Source of the DNA: Apostichopus japonicus
Lineage: Eukaryota > Echinodermata > Holothuroidea > Aspidochirotida > Stichopodidae
Length of the DNA stretch: 64,000 nucleotides
Direction: 5' to 3'
Assembly (NCBI RefSeq): GCF_037975245.1
Contig: NC_092568.1
Span: 34,814,501-34,878,500, forward strand
Shown here: positions 10,483-21,426 of the stretch, in pieces
Position numbering within the stretch: position 1 is the stretch's first letter
Layout of the letters: each line of letters opens with the position of its first letter
Made by a program: the position numbers and the translations under genes
Notes under the pieces: generated by a model
Told to the model about the DNA's origin: nothing
Databases searched by the model: none
What the model saw: the letters and a program-made list of their open reading frames with translations, nothing else

Positions 10483-11500
10483 ATTTATAAAAACCAAGAA
10501 ACCTGTGTATGGTTAATCTCATTATAGACTATACTTCAATGTAAATTAGGGGGGGGGGGTACTTGTTTGTCAAACTTAAACAAATTTTGGCTGAAATTAA
10601 TCAGGCTAGGCCTACCCATGCAATGATATAGGTATAGCCTAAGCCCAGTGACAAAGAAGTTTTATCCACATGAGAAATGTAAAAATGAAACACCACATTA
10701 CTAGGTCACAGCTTTGCACTCCTAATGTTATAAGTCTCACACTATAAAACAGAAATGAGTTTTATTAAATCTTATGTTGTTCTTATTCTACAATTATACT
10801 CCTCAGAGGTAAGTTTTGAAGCACTGTCAGTGAGGCAGATTATATTTCCATATTATGCACAGCAGATCATGAATTTGGTGTTAATCTCAATAAACTGAAC
10901 TGCCCATAGCAGGGACTCCTTATAAGATATAGCATTGATTTTCTGAACATTAAAAAAGGGACACATTTACAGTAAGGCATATTATGGTTCCATTTATATC
11001 ACAGCAGATCATGAAATTGGTGTAAATCTCAATAAAGTGAGCTGCCCATAACAGTTTTCCTTATGGCATTGATTTTCTGAACATTCAAGAGGGGACACAT
11101 ATACAGTTTTCATGGGAGAGAATGTTTGTATAGATACAAACTGATAAGTATTTAAACATGGTACAAAACTCAAATAAAGACCGTTAATGTATTAATTTTG
11201 TTTTACTTTGAAACTATTTACTAACACACGTGACCGGCTTCTGTTAGGTGCAGAAACAAATAACTCTTTCTGCTGTTATGTGTTATTTTGTTTGGCAGAA
11301 ATGGAAGATTTGTACCAAGAGGAGCTAACAGCCATGACAGAGTACAAGAAACACACAACCTTGAGCCTTCCATTATCGAATAATCTGTAGGCTGCAGTTT
11401 ACTTAGCCCAATGATGGTAAGTGTTGTTCAATGTAATTGCAACTGAATACTGTTGAGTATTACTATTAAGTAAAATATCTCTATACACAAGTTGAGCAAC
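10483..11500 (+). repeat. Repeat B, copy 1
   Basis: Continues the repeat whose start lies in the tandem array and matches the reverse complement of 27630-28610. Shared blocks are ACCTGTGTATGG, a poly-G/C tract, GCAGATCATGAA.TTGGTGTTA, AAACATGGTACAAAACTCAA and GCTTCTGTTAGGTGCAGAAA. Within this copy a sub-block containing the CAGATCATGAA motif is itself repeated (about 10860 and 11006). An exon-like stretch at 11299-11416 lies between TTTGGCAG and GTAAGTG, but all frames contain stops and the frame is not conserved in copy 2. It is probably a duplicated non-coding or transcribed segment. Confidence 0.75.
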
Positions 11501-11885
11501 TACAACTCATACCATCAAGTCAAGAGTCCAACACAAAAATGAGTTGCAAGGTGATTGATACCATGTATAAGTTATGCATGTAGAGGTCAATAGAGGTACA
11601 AAATATAATTGTACACTATTCTAAAGCATATCCTACATTCTGCATTGCAGATGGCAAGTCTCAGACTTCTAGTTTTATTTCTCCATGGTATAAACGAAAA
11701 GTGTGACCATGGCCTTCAGTAAGTGTCAGTCCTTTTTAAAATTGTTGTCACAGAGCAGTGAGTTACCTTGACTATCTTGGAAGGGGGGGGGGGGGGTAGG
11801 GGAAGGTTGGGAGAAGATGTAAACTTTCAGTGAATGTTATTTTACTATTGCAAATTTAAACAATTTCACAAATCTTTTGTTGCAG

Positions 11886-12635
11886 ATGAACTTGGCATTT
11901 TCTTTTGTCACTCTGTTGTTTTGGGGAATTTCAACATCGAAGGGTGCAAGGGTGCATCCATGCAATCATTCATACATGTAAAACAAGTAAGTTTTATTTT
12001 TTAGACTTAAGTTTAATCTACATGGAATTGTGCTAGCTGATAGCCCACTAATTATTGGTAAAGTGGAACCAGTTAAGATCTGTTTGCTTGATAGAGAGCT
12101 TTTAGTGCTCCTACCTTCATCTACCATAAAATGACAACAGAAACAATGTTAAACCAGTATCACACCCTTTGGTTTGACTATAGGCTGAGTGCTGTAAATA
12201 ACACTATTGACTCATTTAGCTCCAAGCGACTATCGTGTTATGTACACTTACACATTTGACCTTCGCCTATTATGCAATTGGTATGTCAAGTTCACGAACA
12301 CAGGCTGTGTGTACTTAAATCTTCATTTTCTTGTTTGTCGAAAAAGATCTGAGGAAACGACCATGAAGAATCTTTAATCTTTAATTGGCTGCCAACACAG
12401 TCTGTTCCTGAACTTGCTATAAAAGACAGGCTAATGCAATTTATTCCTTTTCTACAACTGAAACTGATCACAAATAAGGTTTCAAAAAGTTTGGCACAAA
12501 CTAGTAGACTGAAGAAAGCGATTAATCTTCTTTTTCATTCTAGTTCGTTAACACACCATTTGTTTCTTTCCTTTCCCAGATTGGTACACACTGGAAGAGG
12601 TAAAATATGAGAAATTGAAAGAGGCTACCAAGTAA
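11886..12635 (+). other. Weak candidate exons, unknown gene
   Basis: 11886-11986 is open between a TTGTTGCAG acceptor and a CAA/GTAAGT donor and reads ELGIFFCHSVVLGNFNIEGC. A stretch from 12580, after a CTTTCCCAG acceptor, reads WYTLEEVKYEKLKEATK then stop at 12633-12635. The phases of the two pieces do not join cleanly, and no family was recognised. These may be real exons with others missing, or chance splice-like signals. Confidence 0.2.
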
Positions 12636-12639
12636 CACA

Positions 12640-14030
12640 GCTTTGCAGTAGTAGAAGGATGTCTTTGGTTTGGATGATCAAGAATGTGATTGTAGCTGTT
12701 TTTATGAGAAACAATTTGATGTTTTGCATTTCAATTCATCTCTCTGTCCACACTTGATAATACTTGTTTGTACAACTTCAACTTGCATAGAGATGGCCTG
12801 TGATGAAGAGACATGTGGAAGTGCTCATGAATTTTATGTCAAAGGCAGTACTTAAAGGTCATTTAGGGGTCGGTTTAGTTAATTGCTTGGAAACGCTTCT
12901 TCCTGAGTCCATGGATGGACATATGGATGTATGCAAAAAGTGATCATAATTATGGTCATTCGGGGTCGGAGTTTCAGAAATTTCATGTTCAAGGACACTT
13001 TGGTCTATTCTTTAACTACTAAACTGTTAGCTCAAAATCTTTCCTAATTAATCTTTCTTGTGATTATAATAAGCTTAACTTACCACTTTCTATTGGAGTT
13101 AAAATCATTTGCACAAGTATGTGAGGTCCAAGGATGAGCTTATGACTAAAACATTAATGGTATCGTTTGAAGCCTAATCATTGTCTTGCAGATGTTCGGT
13201 TTGCCTGTGAAAAGTGGTAAAATATAATTGTAATCAAATTAAAAATATTAATTAATTACAAATAAGTAAACAATTAAATTAAGAAAATAAATTTGGTATT
13301 AGGTCATCCTTATCAACAACAATGTGAACATAGATCTTCTAAGACCTTCCTAAGTAGTTTAATGGTAGTCAGTATAGGCCCCAAATTATAACACGCTATA
13401 ATGGCAAGAAGTTTCAAAAAGTACCTTCCTGGAGGTCTTTACTCTCCAATTGTTCTCAGACATTTTTAAGGAACACACAAGATGACTGAATGGGAAAATT
13501 TCCTCAAAGGTTGTAATAAAAACAGTTTAAGAATTCTGACCAAAGGTGACCACATTTGAATATCTAGCATATGTGGCGCTAATACAGCATACCATTAAAG
13601 ACAAAAAAGGTACTGACACAGGGCTAAATTTTGTCTTTGATCAAGTTTTTCAAGTAACAGTTATAGAGTCTATTTCTTGTTCTGTACTGAAAACTGTTCA
13701 AGTGATTTTCAAGTTGTATTCTTGTGCAAAAGTGCTGATCAAGGTCTTGGTATCCCTGTTACATTTCACAGTTGATGTCGAGCAATCAGAGCTTCAGCAT
13801 GTGACGATGGGTATGCTATAAATTTGTCCTCAAAATGTTGATTTCAGTATTGCATTTCTTATATTAATTCATTGTATAAATATTTGAGAAATTAATTTAA
13901 CTAAATTGCGAAAGTTCACTTAGTACTCAAAATTCAAAAGTAATGAAGTTGCAAATAAAGTTAGCTATCAGTAACATTGATGTTGTTTATAATTTATGTT
14001 TGCTTTTTCTCAATTTAAATGGAGAATAAA
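12640..14030. other. No gene seen
   Basis: AT-rich sequence without a recognisable coding frame or structured repeat. A 91-codon frame at 13546-13821 is hydrophobic and matches nothing known to me. Confidence 0.5.
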
Positions 14031-14039
14031 GTGGCATAC

Positions 14040-14337
14040 CAAATAGTATTAACAAGGAAAAGGGGTGATTTAACCAGGATTGAGGTGGAAAATCAGAATA
14101 ATTAACCAGGATAATGGTGACATCAACCAGGAAATGTTGTTTAATTTAACCAGAAAGGGGTGGTACACTCTGTGATATTAACCAGGAGAGTATTAGCACC
14201 AACCAGGAAAAGTGGTAAATTTGACCAGGAAAGAGGTGAAATATTGCATGATATTAACCAGGATGTATTAGCATCAACCAGGAAATGTTGGTTAATTTGA
14301 CCAGAAATGAGATGAATACCCATTGATATTAACCAGG
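14040..14337 (+). repeat. TTAACCAGGA minisatellite at a duplication boundary
   Basis: About a dozen AACCAGGA/GACCAGAAA motifs lie in a higher-order unit of about 75-80 bp (GATATTAACCAGGA near 14172, 14250 and 14322). The array ends exactly where the segmental duplication begins (14338). A shorter relative lies at 29720-29835. Confidence 0.75.
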
Positions 14338-14949
14338 ACAGGCGGGCATAAAGTCCGGTGAATATTCATTTCCACTGTCCTCTTGGTTTGGATTTTGCTC
14401 TCTGTTTATTAGATGCATGGTTAGATACATGGCGCCACCGAATAAAAGTGACAAAATATCGAAATATTGCTTCTTTGTGTATATTTTCCACACAGTTCTA
14501 CACACTGAAGAGCCAACGTTATCATCAACTTAAGCTTACAGGAACATTTTTGAATTATATCATATTTTAAAGTGAATATTTTGAGGTTAGCAGCAGCTGT
14601 AGAAAAGTTACGATCGTTAAAATCATTCCATTTTCTTGGACTGTTACATCTAAATACTGATTGGTTATTGTTCAAACCCATTCTTTATTTAAGGAATCAA
14701 GAGAGTACACGTAGATCCTTTTTGATTAATCTTTGTATGCTAATTTCAATGACGTGACAAAATAGTTTATAAAGTCAGGTGTAAGACAACTGCCTGCAAA
14801 TGGTACTCAATGTACGTATACAAACCGCTAACAAGAAACATCCTATGATCAGCCGGAATGAAAGATCGATATCAAATTTAGAGTGCACAAGAAGAAAATA
14901 CTAAAAGTATTAATGAGGTCTATTTATTTCGAGTACACCAACCCTTCAT

Positions 14950-15625
14950 CTACCAGTTTATTCCTATCATAAATTTGACTTGCTTGGATACGGCATCACG
15001 TGAAGATATGCCTATTTGCTGTTTTTAAATCATTTGTTCCATTGCTTGAGTAATACAGTAAAATACAATTGTGTGCGAAATGTCTTCATCTACCACCCCC
15101 CCCCCCCCTCAACCCGTCACGCAGTCTCAATAAAAATAAATATAAATTGATTCAAGGTTTCACACAGTTATTAGGAGCATCTGGAAGGCCTTTTCCCGGA
15201 TACCTCCCTGGCCTGCTTTATCGCGATCTGCTTCAACTATAGCAATTTCATGGTCTTCCAATCCGAGATTCGCAGCTACATTCATCCTCTCATTGGCGAT
15301 TCCAGGGGCAATATCCTGGCAAACATAAGAATCAAAGTTCTTTCTAGTTCCATTGCTTGAGTAATACAGTAAAATACAATTGTGTGCGAAATGTCTTCAT
15401 CTACTAGTTTATTCCTATCATAAATTTGACTTGCTTGGATACGGCATCACGTGAAGATATGCCTATTTGCTGTCTTTAAATCATTTGTTCCATTGCTTGA
15501 GTAATACAGTAAAATACAATTGTGTGCGAAATGTCTTCATCTACCACCCCCCCCCCCTCAACCCGTCACGCAGTCTCAATAAAAATAAATATAAATTGAT
15601 TCAAGGTTTCACACAGTTATTATTG
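14950..15625. repeat. Local tandem duplication downstream of the death-domain gene
   Basis: A block containing AGTTTATTCCTATCATAAAT and AATACAGTAAAATACAATTG occurs at about 14950-15170 and again at 15401-15625, about 451 bp apart. A third partial copy lies at 15347-15403. The copies are nearly identical, so the event is recent or an assembly artefact. Confidence 0.8.
15171..15342 (-). pseudogene. Truncated second copy of the death-domain exon
   Basis: These bases repeat 15796-15967 of the adjacent death-domain exon almost without change (one visible difference, ATTCGCAG versus ATTTGCAG). The fragment encodes the death-domain core on the minus strand from about NFDSYVCQDIAP to EKAFQMLL. It then runs into unrelated sequence and lacks the last helices and the stop codon. 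It lies downstream of the gene and inside the tandem duplication, so it is a duplicated exon fragment rather than an independent gene. It could act as an alternative last exon only if spliced, and no evidence for that was seen. Confidence 0.75.
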
Positions 15626-15680
15626 CAATTTTAAAGTTACAATGTTTATGTTAAATGTGAAGAATCATGATGACTTCTTT

Positions 15681-16480
15681 TCATTTGATATTATTTCTTT
15701 CTAGTTCTTCCGCGACATCCTGATATCCCGAGACTCTTAGTGCATCAATTAAGATCCTTTTCGTGGCATGTTGCCCATTGCATCTTCTCCACTTGAGGAG
15801 CATCTGGAAGGCCTTTTCCCGGATACCTCCCTGGCCTGCTTTATCGCGATCTGCTTCAACTATAGCAATTTCATGGTCTTCCAATCCGAGATTTGCAGCT
15901 ACATTCATCCTCTCATTGGCGATTCCAGGGGCAATATCCTGGCAAACATAAGAATCAAAGTTTGTTGTGTGTCTCCATGACGACCTTAACTGACGGCCAA
16001 ATACAGAAGGCTTATTGGGCTGAAAACCATACTTCTTGTCAAAACTCTATCGAGCAACTTATTATACAATCCGGAGCAGATGTAACCCTGTGTCTTATTT
16101 GTTTGCAATACGGTACCATAGGCGAAGAGTGCATCGCCGCTAACTGGTATGATCGACAGTATCATTTGCCAGGTTAAACAGACATTTGAGTACCACACAA
16201 AATCACATTATTTATATTCATTACGAAAACCCGACATAAGTTTTAAATAGTAATTAACAGCTATTTCTGTCGCAAAACTAGTACATTGGCTAGAATCAGT
16301 ACCTTGATTTGTGTCAGGAAAATTTCCTCGTTACAATTCTGCTTATACAGGAAACTTGGTTTAGTAACAAATGCTTTATTTGTATTTACTAACCCGTAGC
16401 TCAACTTCAGTGACTTGCTCTTCGAGAGCCTGTTCGTCGTACATATCCTGATCCTGCGTGGCTTGGTTCACTTTTGCCAT
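15681..16480 (-). CDS. Small death-domain protein, paralogue 1 (two exons)
   Basis: A two-exon frame for about 131 residues. Exon 1 (16493-16394) follows a TTTGCAG acceptor, so a 5' untranslated exon likely lies upstream. Its ATG at 16480-16478 opens an acidic, Gln-rich 29-residue leader (MAKVNQATQDQDMYDEQ) and it ends in phase 0 at a GTTAGT donor. Exon 2 (15989-15681) resumes in phase 0 after CGTCAG and gives 102 residues ending ELERNNIK. Residues about 43-126 read as a death domain: six-helix spacing, LGLEDHEIAIVE, AFQMLLKWRRCNGQHAT, LIDALRVSGYQDVAEEL. Death domains assemble homotypically in apoptosis and innate-immune signalling. No kinase, caspase or TIR part is attached, so an adaptor or dominant-interfering role is inferred. 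The helix-1 Trp found in paralogue 2 (ANDWRSVA) is lost here (ANERMNVA). Exon phase and in-frame indels agree with paralogue 2. Confidence 0.75.
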
Positions 16481-17910
16481 GTTTGGCCGTAAGCTGCAAA
16501 TGACAATGGTGAAGATACAATAAAAATCCCCATACTATATTTTGTAAAAATTATATTGTCAAAGTGAACATGATGATCACAATAAGGCAATCTTGTGGAT
16601 TTTGTGTTCACGAAACAGAACGTTCCGTAGTGAGTCAAAAATGATTATTCGATTGTAACGTTCTCAGGAATTGGGTGAGAAACAACCAATAGTTGGTTTT
16701 AGCAAGTTAGAGCAAAGCTAGCTCTGTGCATATACTCACAAAATTAATAATGAGAAGCAGAAAAACTCTATAGAGCATACGTGTTAGAGTGCCAGGGTAG
16801 TCAATCCTTCCTACTAAATTATCTATTGTTTCGAAAATTGCTTGCAGGATTAACAGAAAGTTGCATCAATTCGTTTATTTCATAATAATTTGGGTTTCGC
16901 TTCTAGTGAGTAGCCGAACGGCACCGTGGTGGTTTGGAGAAAGTGTTTTTTTTTTTTTAGATTCGAACTGTTGAGGTGGTTTGCAGTTGGTTGGCATCTT
17001 GTTTATCATATGGTCAGAGGTTAAAGATCAAATAACCAAAGACAGTAGTTTGGCCATTACGCGATACCAAAATGACAACATGGCTGAATCAGTCAAATCC
17101 TTGTAAGATACCAGATTATGGCTAACTTTTTGGGACAACGGTTCCAGAAATTCTCTGTAACGACAAGGTTGATGGACTTCAAAATAGGTGGAAATCTTCT
17201 TTGATTGAGCCTCCGTGACTAATGATATCATTTTGTCGAAGTGAAAGGCCATTTAACCAAAAACAGCATTTTGACTATGACGTGCATACCACAAAATGAT
17301 AAAATGACCGAAAACCGGCAACCTCGTGGATGACGTAGTATTAGTCACCAAATATAAATTGAACAACAGCATTGAAGTAATCAACAACAAGCTATGTTCA
17401 AACAAGAACGGGAAAAAGAGAACGAAGAGAATTTCTTAACAAAGTAACAAAATCAACCAACCGCCTACATCAAAATAAACAATGAACAAGTTCATTTCGA
17501 CTATGTGTTCATTGGACAACAACAACCTATCTGCAGACGACATCTTTTTTGGCATATTGGTTGTTATAAAACTTGAAAATTTAAGTTAACTAAGATGTAA
17601 AAATATAAACTACCGGTACCTTGGGTGTACTAAACTACTCTCACCCGAGTTTGCCCACGTAAAATATAACTATTACACTAGTGCTATGTGGCCGCGAGAC
17701 CTTTGGCAAATTTTACAACAGCCGACAAACATTAAAGTGGCCATGACACGAAGTCCTTTATTTTTGGGAACCATCAAAGAATGTTCTCTTGAACATGTAT
17801 CAACCAATCTGCCAGTTTAAAACTTGATTTTTCAAGGGGAAAACCGAGAATGAATTTACCCTCTTCGGCGTTTGAAACTTTGTTTACTCGATTTTGTTTT
17901 CCGATTCGCA

Positions 17911-17930
17911 TGACGTCATTTGACGTCATG
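17911..17930. promoter_or_regulatory. Double CRE-like palindrome at the left transposon end
   Basis: Two TGACGTCA palindromes (17911-17918 and 17921-17928) lie 175 bp inside the left end and about 140 bp upstream of the first ATG of the P2RX7_C-like gene. TGACGTCA is the CREB/ATF consensus. A matching site at 21234-21241 occupies the mirror position before the THAP exon. Confidence 0.5.
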
Positions 17931-18069
17931 TTATGAACATTTGTTGTCGCTGTTTACGATCCTCCGAACATACCATTCACTTACACCTTAGACAAGTACA
18001 CATACCACTAGTAGCTACTAAACAAAACACTGATCACAAGTGCGATATCAAATCAAAATTTCCTGTGAA

Positions 18070-19065
18070 ATGGCGGATCCAGAAGCAATTGCGCAACCGA
18101 AGTTCAAAGTGATAGTGGTTCTTCGCCAGGCAGTGAAATTGGGCTATAATTAGAGTGCCCTTTCTCATATTCGAAGCAGAGAGTGAAGGCGATGATCATG
18201 GCAATATTGAACCGAACGTTGAGGGTGGACCTGAGGTGTTAGAACCGTATCAGTTCGAGCCTGTTAAACAAGCCGAAATTGAAGCTCCACAAAATATCGA
18301 AGAAAAAACCCGTTCGAAACGATTGTTAGGAGCATACAACGTGGTAAGAATTTATTAACGAAGCATTTAAAAACAAAATCCAGTCCATTTTGTGCATGTG
18401 TTGTTGGAATTCGCGGAACTCCCTAAACCGTATTGTTCGTTGTGTTACGGTAACTTACAACCCATATGTACAGTGTGTTGCTATGTATTCATACATGTAC
18501 ATATACTTAATTGGAGTAGTAGGGTTGGTTGCATACTGAAAGTTTGGCTCGGGGGTTTAAGTTGCATTATGCAGCCATGCTAGGTAGGCATATGTGTTAT
18601 TTCATACTCATTATTACTAGGCTAGTACTTTGGCCTGGAGTTTTGCAAATCAATTTTTTGAAACAAAAGAATGTTTCATGATACATGGAAGGTGTAAAAT
18701 TACAACAAATGTAACCATTACTGTACATTGTATTCTTGCTTGTTATTTTGGACATCATGGGCCAACATTTATACATTTTGAACTTTCATATTTTTCCCCC
18801 CAGTCAGTACAGGTACATAGCCTACGGTCAACAGGTTCAATGGTACTGGGGGTTCCTAGCAAGACACGTCAGGGTTGTGCTACCATCATGTTCAGTCCAA
18901 AGGATCAGAAGTGAGTTTCCAGCCAATGGTCATTACTCTGGATTCAAGTTGCCAGGAGAAAACTCATTGTATAGGAAGCCTTGGTTGAAGAATTCCTCCA
19001 GAAACACCTTTTCTTTTCTACGATTGTGTTGGATTATCAATCCGTCAGGGTACCCTCAGTGTTGA
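18070..19065 (+). pseudogene. P2RX7_C-like (P2X7 ballast-type) gene of the transposon, decayed
   Basis: The 3' exon begins after a TTTTTCCCCCCAG acceptor at 18803 and reads YRYIAYGQQVQWYWGFLARH followed by VRVVLPSCSVQRIRSEFP and YSGFK. This is the conserved end of the domain shared by the intracellular tail of the vertebrate P2X7 receptor and many invertebrate proteins (normally YRYIAYRQ..RW.WG.LG...R.V.PSC....IR..FP). An upstream exon (to about 18345, donor GTAAGA) contains GPEVLEPYQFEP, the usual lead-in. Before it, MADPEAIA at 18070 and DSGSSPGSEIG lie in other frames with a stop between, so the frame is broken. The Cys-rich zinc-binding middle (W C.C..C type) was not found between 18360 and 18800. 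No channel part is present. Function in the transposon is unknown. Confidence 0.65.
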
Positions 19066-19738
19066 TATATTGAAATTCAAGACTTTTAATTCAGGATGGA
19101 AAGGTTATTTTCCAGACCCAACATCAAAAATGAAAGAAAAGGCATGTTTTGAAGCATTTTGACACAAGTATTGGCGTGACCGTGATGTCATATAATCTGT
19201 GCATAAGGGAACGGGCATTGACCTTTTTAGGCGCATTTACCTCCCAGACGTTTACTTCGTACCTTTAATCTGGGAGCCAAAATATCCATATCACCAATGA
19301 TATTTGACAGAAAAGTAATAATTAAGACCAATGGAGGCAGCAGAACTCTCGAATGTTTAGACTTTGTTTCTTCAGCAACAGTTGGTTTGTTTTACTATCT
19401 GTCTTCAGAAACTCAGCAGTACACCCTGTTAATGGTCTTCGATTGTTTTAATGCGTGTGATGCTGTGTTTCACGTTGACTGTCAGTGTTGTACGTGTCGT
19501 TGTGCATGGGTAACATTTTTGCATGTGAGTTGCGTCGTGCAGTGTTTCTTGGTTTAAATTACCCTTTATTGTATTTGCTTCTGGGTTATTTTTCTAATTA
19601 ATTTGTCACAACAACGATTGATAGTGATGGACATGCTGCTTTGTAGGCTTAAAGTAAAAAAAAATCATGTAAGTTGTTTTTCTGTAAACCTCCTTTGATG
19701 TCACAAATTACATTAGTGTAATATAAGAATGATACTGT

Positions 19739-19945
19739 TTATGGAAAGAGGGCAATTTCAATATTCGGGAACACGTATTTCAATTGATCTGAAATGAGTT
19801 TCCTGTAGATATGTGGGAGAGTTGTGCATTCTTCATCGAGGACGAGGTGGTGCTTGAATTGTTTGCATTCTTTGAGTAATTCGTGGTAATCAAAATGGTT
19901 TATCCAATGAATGACACACTCATACATTGGGACGTAAAGGGTTGT
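19739..19945 (-). pseudogene. Possible hAT-like transposase C-terminal fragment
   Basis: The minus strand from 19945 reads TTLYVPMYECVIHWINHF and ends LPHIYRKLISDQLKYVFPNI with EIAL before a stop. The FPNIEIAL block preceded by an L..iY..l...L pattern resembles the start of the C-terminal dimerisation region of hAT transposases, normally followed by RI.L..PV..A..ERSFS, which is absent here. A CTAG acceptor-like site precedes the frame. It lies on the same strand as the THAP exon, so it could be the tail of one THAP-transposase gene. A hAT origin conflicts with the TTAA flanks, so it may be a nested relic. Confidence 0.35.
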
Positions 19946-20862
19946 CTAGACATCGCGCATAGCATAGGCGCAGTTCACTTCTACTACTAGGACATCATAG
20001 ACATGCCAATAAAGAGCTCACAAAGTAATTACAGTAGATAAGATTTAGGATCAATTCCACCTGATCATTGATGTGCCGAAAGGCTCATTTATTAATGACC
20101 ATATACAGTATGACGGTATTCGATTTTAAGTGATGGAAAATGAATATCAACTTACCGGATATATTCTCCTGGGTGAGAATTTCACTGAAAGAAAAAGACT
20201 GGTGCTCGGACCGCGGACCCGAGTTGTCTGGTGTTGTAAGCCTTCGGGGCATTGTATATTACAGGGTTGCCAACTCAGATTCGAATATTTAACGTAAAAC
20301 TCTCAAGTGTTTCACCAACTCTCGTCACAAGTTGTCAAGTATCGAATTCAATTAGGCATAATGGCCTATTCAATCAGTTTTCCTCCCAGATTAAGACATA
20401 AGTTTTCTACGATTGTGGGCCCCTGACATCGCGGGGCCCTGGGTCAGGGCCCAGTGGGCCCATGCGTTGAGACGGCCCTGCTAACTGATCCAGCATATTC
20501 CAGAAATAAATTGGGGCACTGAGATTTTTTCACAAGAAGATGTAACCCATCACTTCTGAAGCTAACCTCATAGCTTGTTACAATAGAGCAATACAATATA
20601 TGTATGTATGTATACAATAGAGCAATGAAGGGGGTGTTAATTTAGATGATACAGCAAAATCTCTTCGTCCATTGCGACTTCAGTGTAGTAACGCTAATAC
20701 TAGTACTGCTGGTGCTCGGCCGCGCTACCTCCAATGGATCGCCACTTGCCCCATTGGAGGTTTCATGTTCCCCGATCTGGTCTTCAGAGTATTTTTTTTG
20801 TGGATTACTTGACAGTAGAACGACTCTTTTATGTCGAACCGTTAAAGTCCATTTGTTTTATT

Positions 20863-21071
20863 TCATAAAAAAGGAGGGATCATAGTATACTTCCGTGAAG
20901 TGTTCGCTTCATACGGAGCTGCATACTGGCTAGGCACAGTGAAATCGGCGCTGGTGTTGTGGACTAACTTGGTCATAATCGCCGTGTTTTTTTCGTCCTT
21001 CGGCCATTGATGAAAGCTAATTGCATGGGTTATGACATTTATGCAGCCCCTACAACACAGCGGACCGGCAT
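20863..21071 (-). pseudogene. THAP zinc-finger exon of the transposon, decayed
   Basis: From the ATG at 21071 the minus strand reads MPVRCVVG, then the frame changes at a GGGG run and continues CCRGCINVITHAISFHQWPK with DEK. This is the N-terminal half of a THAP domain (MP..CVV.GC.N.....ISFH.FPKDE). The next part, ADFTVPSQ, matches the middle. At the place of the final C..H zinc ligands (CSAHF-type) the sequence reads YEANT, so both ligands appear mutated (TGT to TAT and CAC to AAC would each need one base). The frame ends at 20863. THAP domains bind DNA and are common in transposases. The copy cannot make an intact finger. Confidence 0.6.
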
Positions 21072-21233
21072 TTCTCTCGGATAATTTACAACAGTTGTAA
21101 AACAAACTTGAAATTTCTAACGATATAGCGTAATACAGTGGTTGTTCTCTCAGTGTAAATGTGCGTGTAAATGGAACGGTATGATCGTCGCGCATCCGGT
21201 ACATGCCTGGGCTTGGCACTTGTGTTCCTAACA

Positions 21234-21241
21234 TGACGTCA
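21234..21241. promoter_or_regulatory. CRE-like palindrome at the right transposon end
   Basis: TGACGTCA 183 bp inside the right end, upstream of the THAP ATG at 21071 on the minus strand. It is the mirror image of the left-end site and shares the neighbouring ATGTTA.GAAC sequence with it. Confidence 0.5.
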
Positions 21242-21426
21242 TCATTGTCTTGTCGTGAAATCGCATTCTCAGATATCTGTTTTCGGATGCGAATATTAAA
21301 ACGTTAATTAATAATTAGTCCTTGAGGTTTTCAAGGTGATGAGGATAGTTTTGAACAAAGATTTTCTCATAGATTCAGAGGAAGTTACTCTCGATAAGTT
21401 GCATTTTTCGTGTCATGGCATTTTTA

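Larger units (their letters stand above)
14338..17290. repeat. Segmental duplication, copy 1 (death-domain block)
   Basis: Colinear with 37328-39757 in the same orientation. Matching starts at ACAGGCGG...AAGTCCGGTGAATATTC and runs through the death-domain gene to GGCCATTTAACCAAAAA. Short pieces continue at 17693-17731 and 21427-21650, matching 40503-40544 and 40547-40770. Coding exons and non-coding flanks are both retained, so this is a DNA-level duplication rather than a retrocopy. Copy 1 has gained local tandem repeats and a 3.7-kb transposon. Confidence 0.9.
17736..21423. mobile_element. TTAA-flanked DNA transposon with two convergent decayed genes
   Basis: The left end AGTGGCCATGACACGAA and the right end (reverse complement AAATGCCATGACACGAA) share a 13-bp block. 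TTAA flanks both sides (17732-17735 and 21424-21427). The paralogous duplication has an uninterrupted site at 40541-40550 (CAATTACGGA), so the insertion is seen by filled/empty-site comparison. Subterminal regions are also similar: TGACGTCATGTTA lies about 175-185 bp inside each end. The plus strand carries a P2RX7_C-like gene from the left end. The minus strand carries a THAP-type exon from the right end and a possible transposase tail. TTAA targets together with THAP domains are known in the Kolobok superfamily; assignment to it is an inference, because no catalytic core was found. Confidence 0.7.

Noticed and set aside
11651-11718. Signal-peptide-like first exon (MASLRLLVLFLHG)
   Set aside because: Joining its GTAAGT donor to the next candidate exon gives an immediate stop, and nothing downstream supports a secreted protein.
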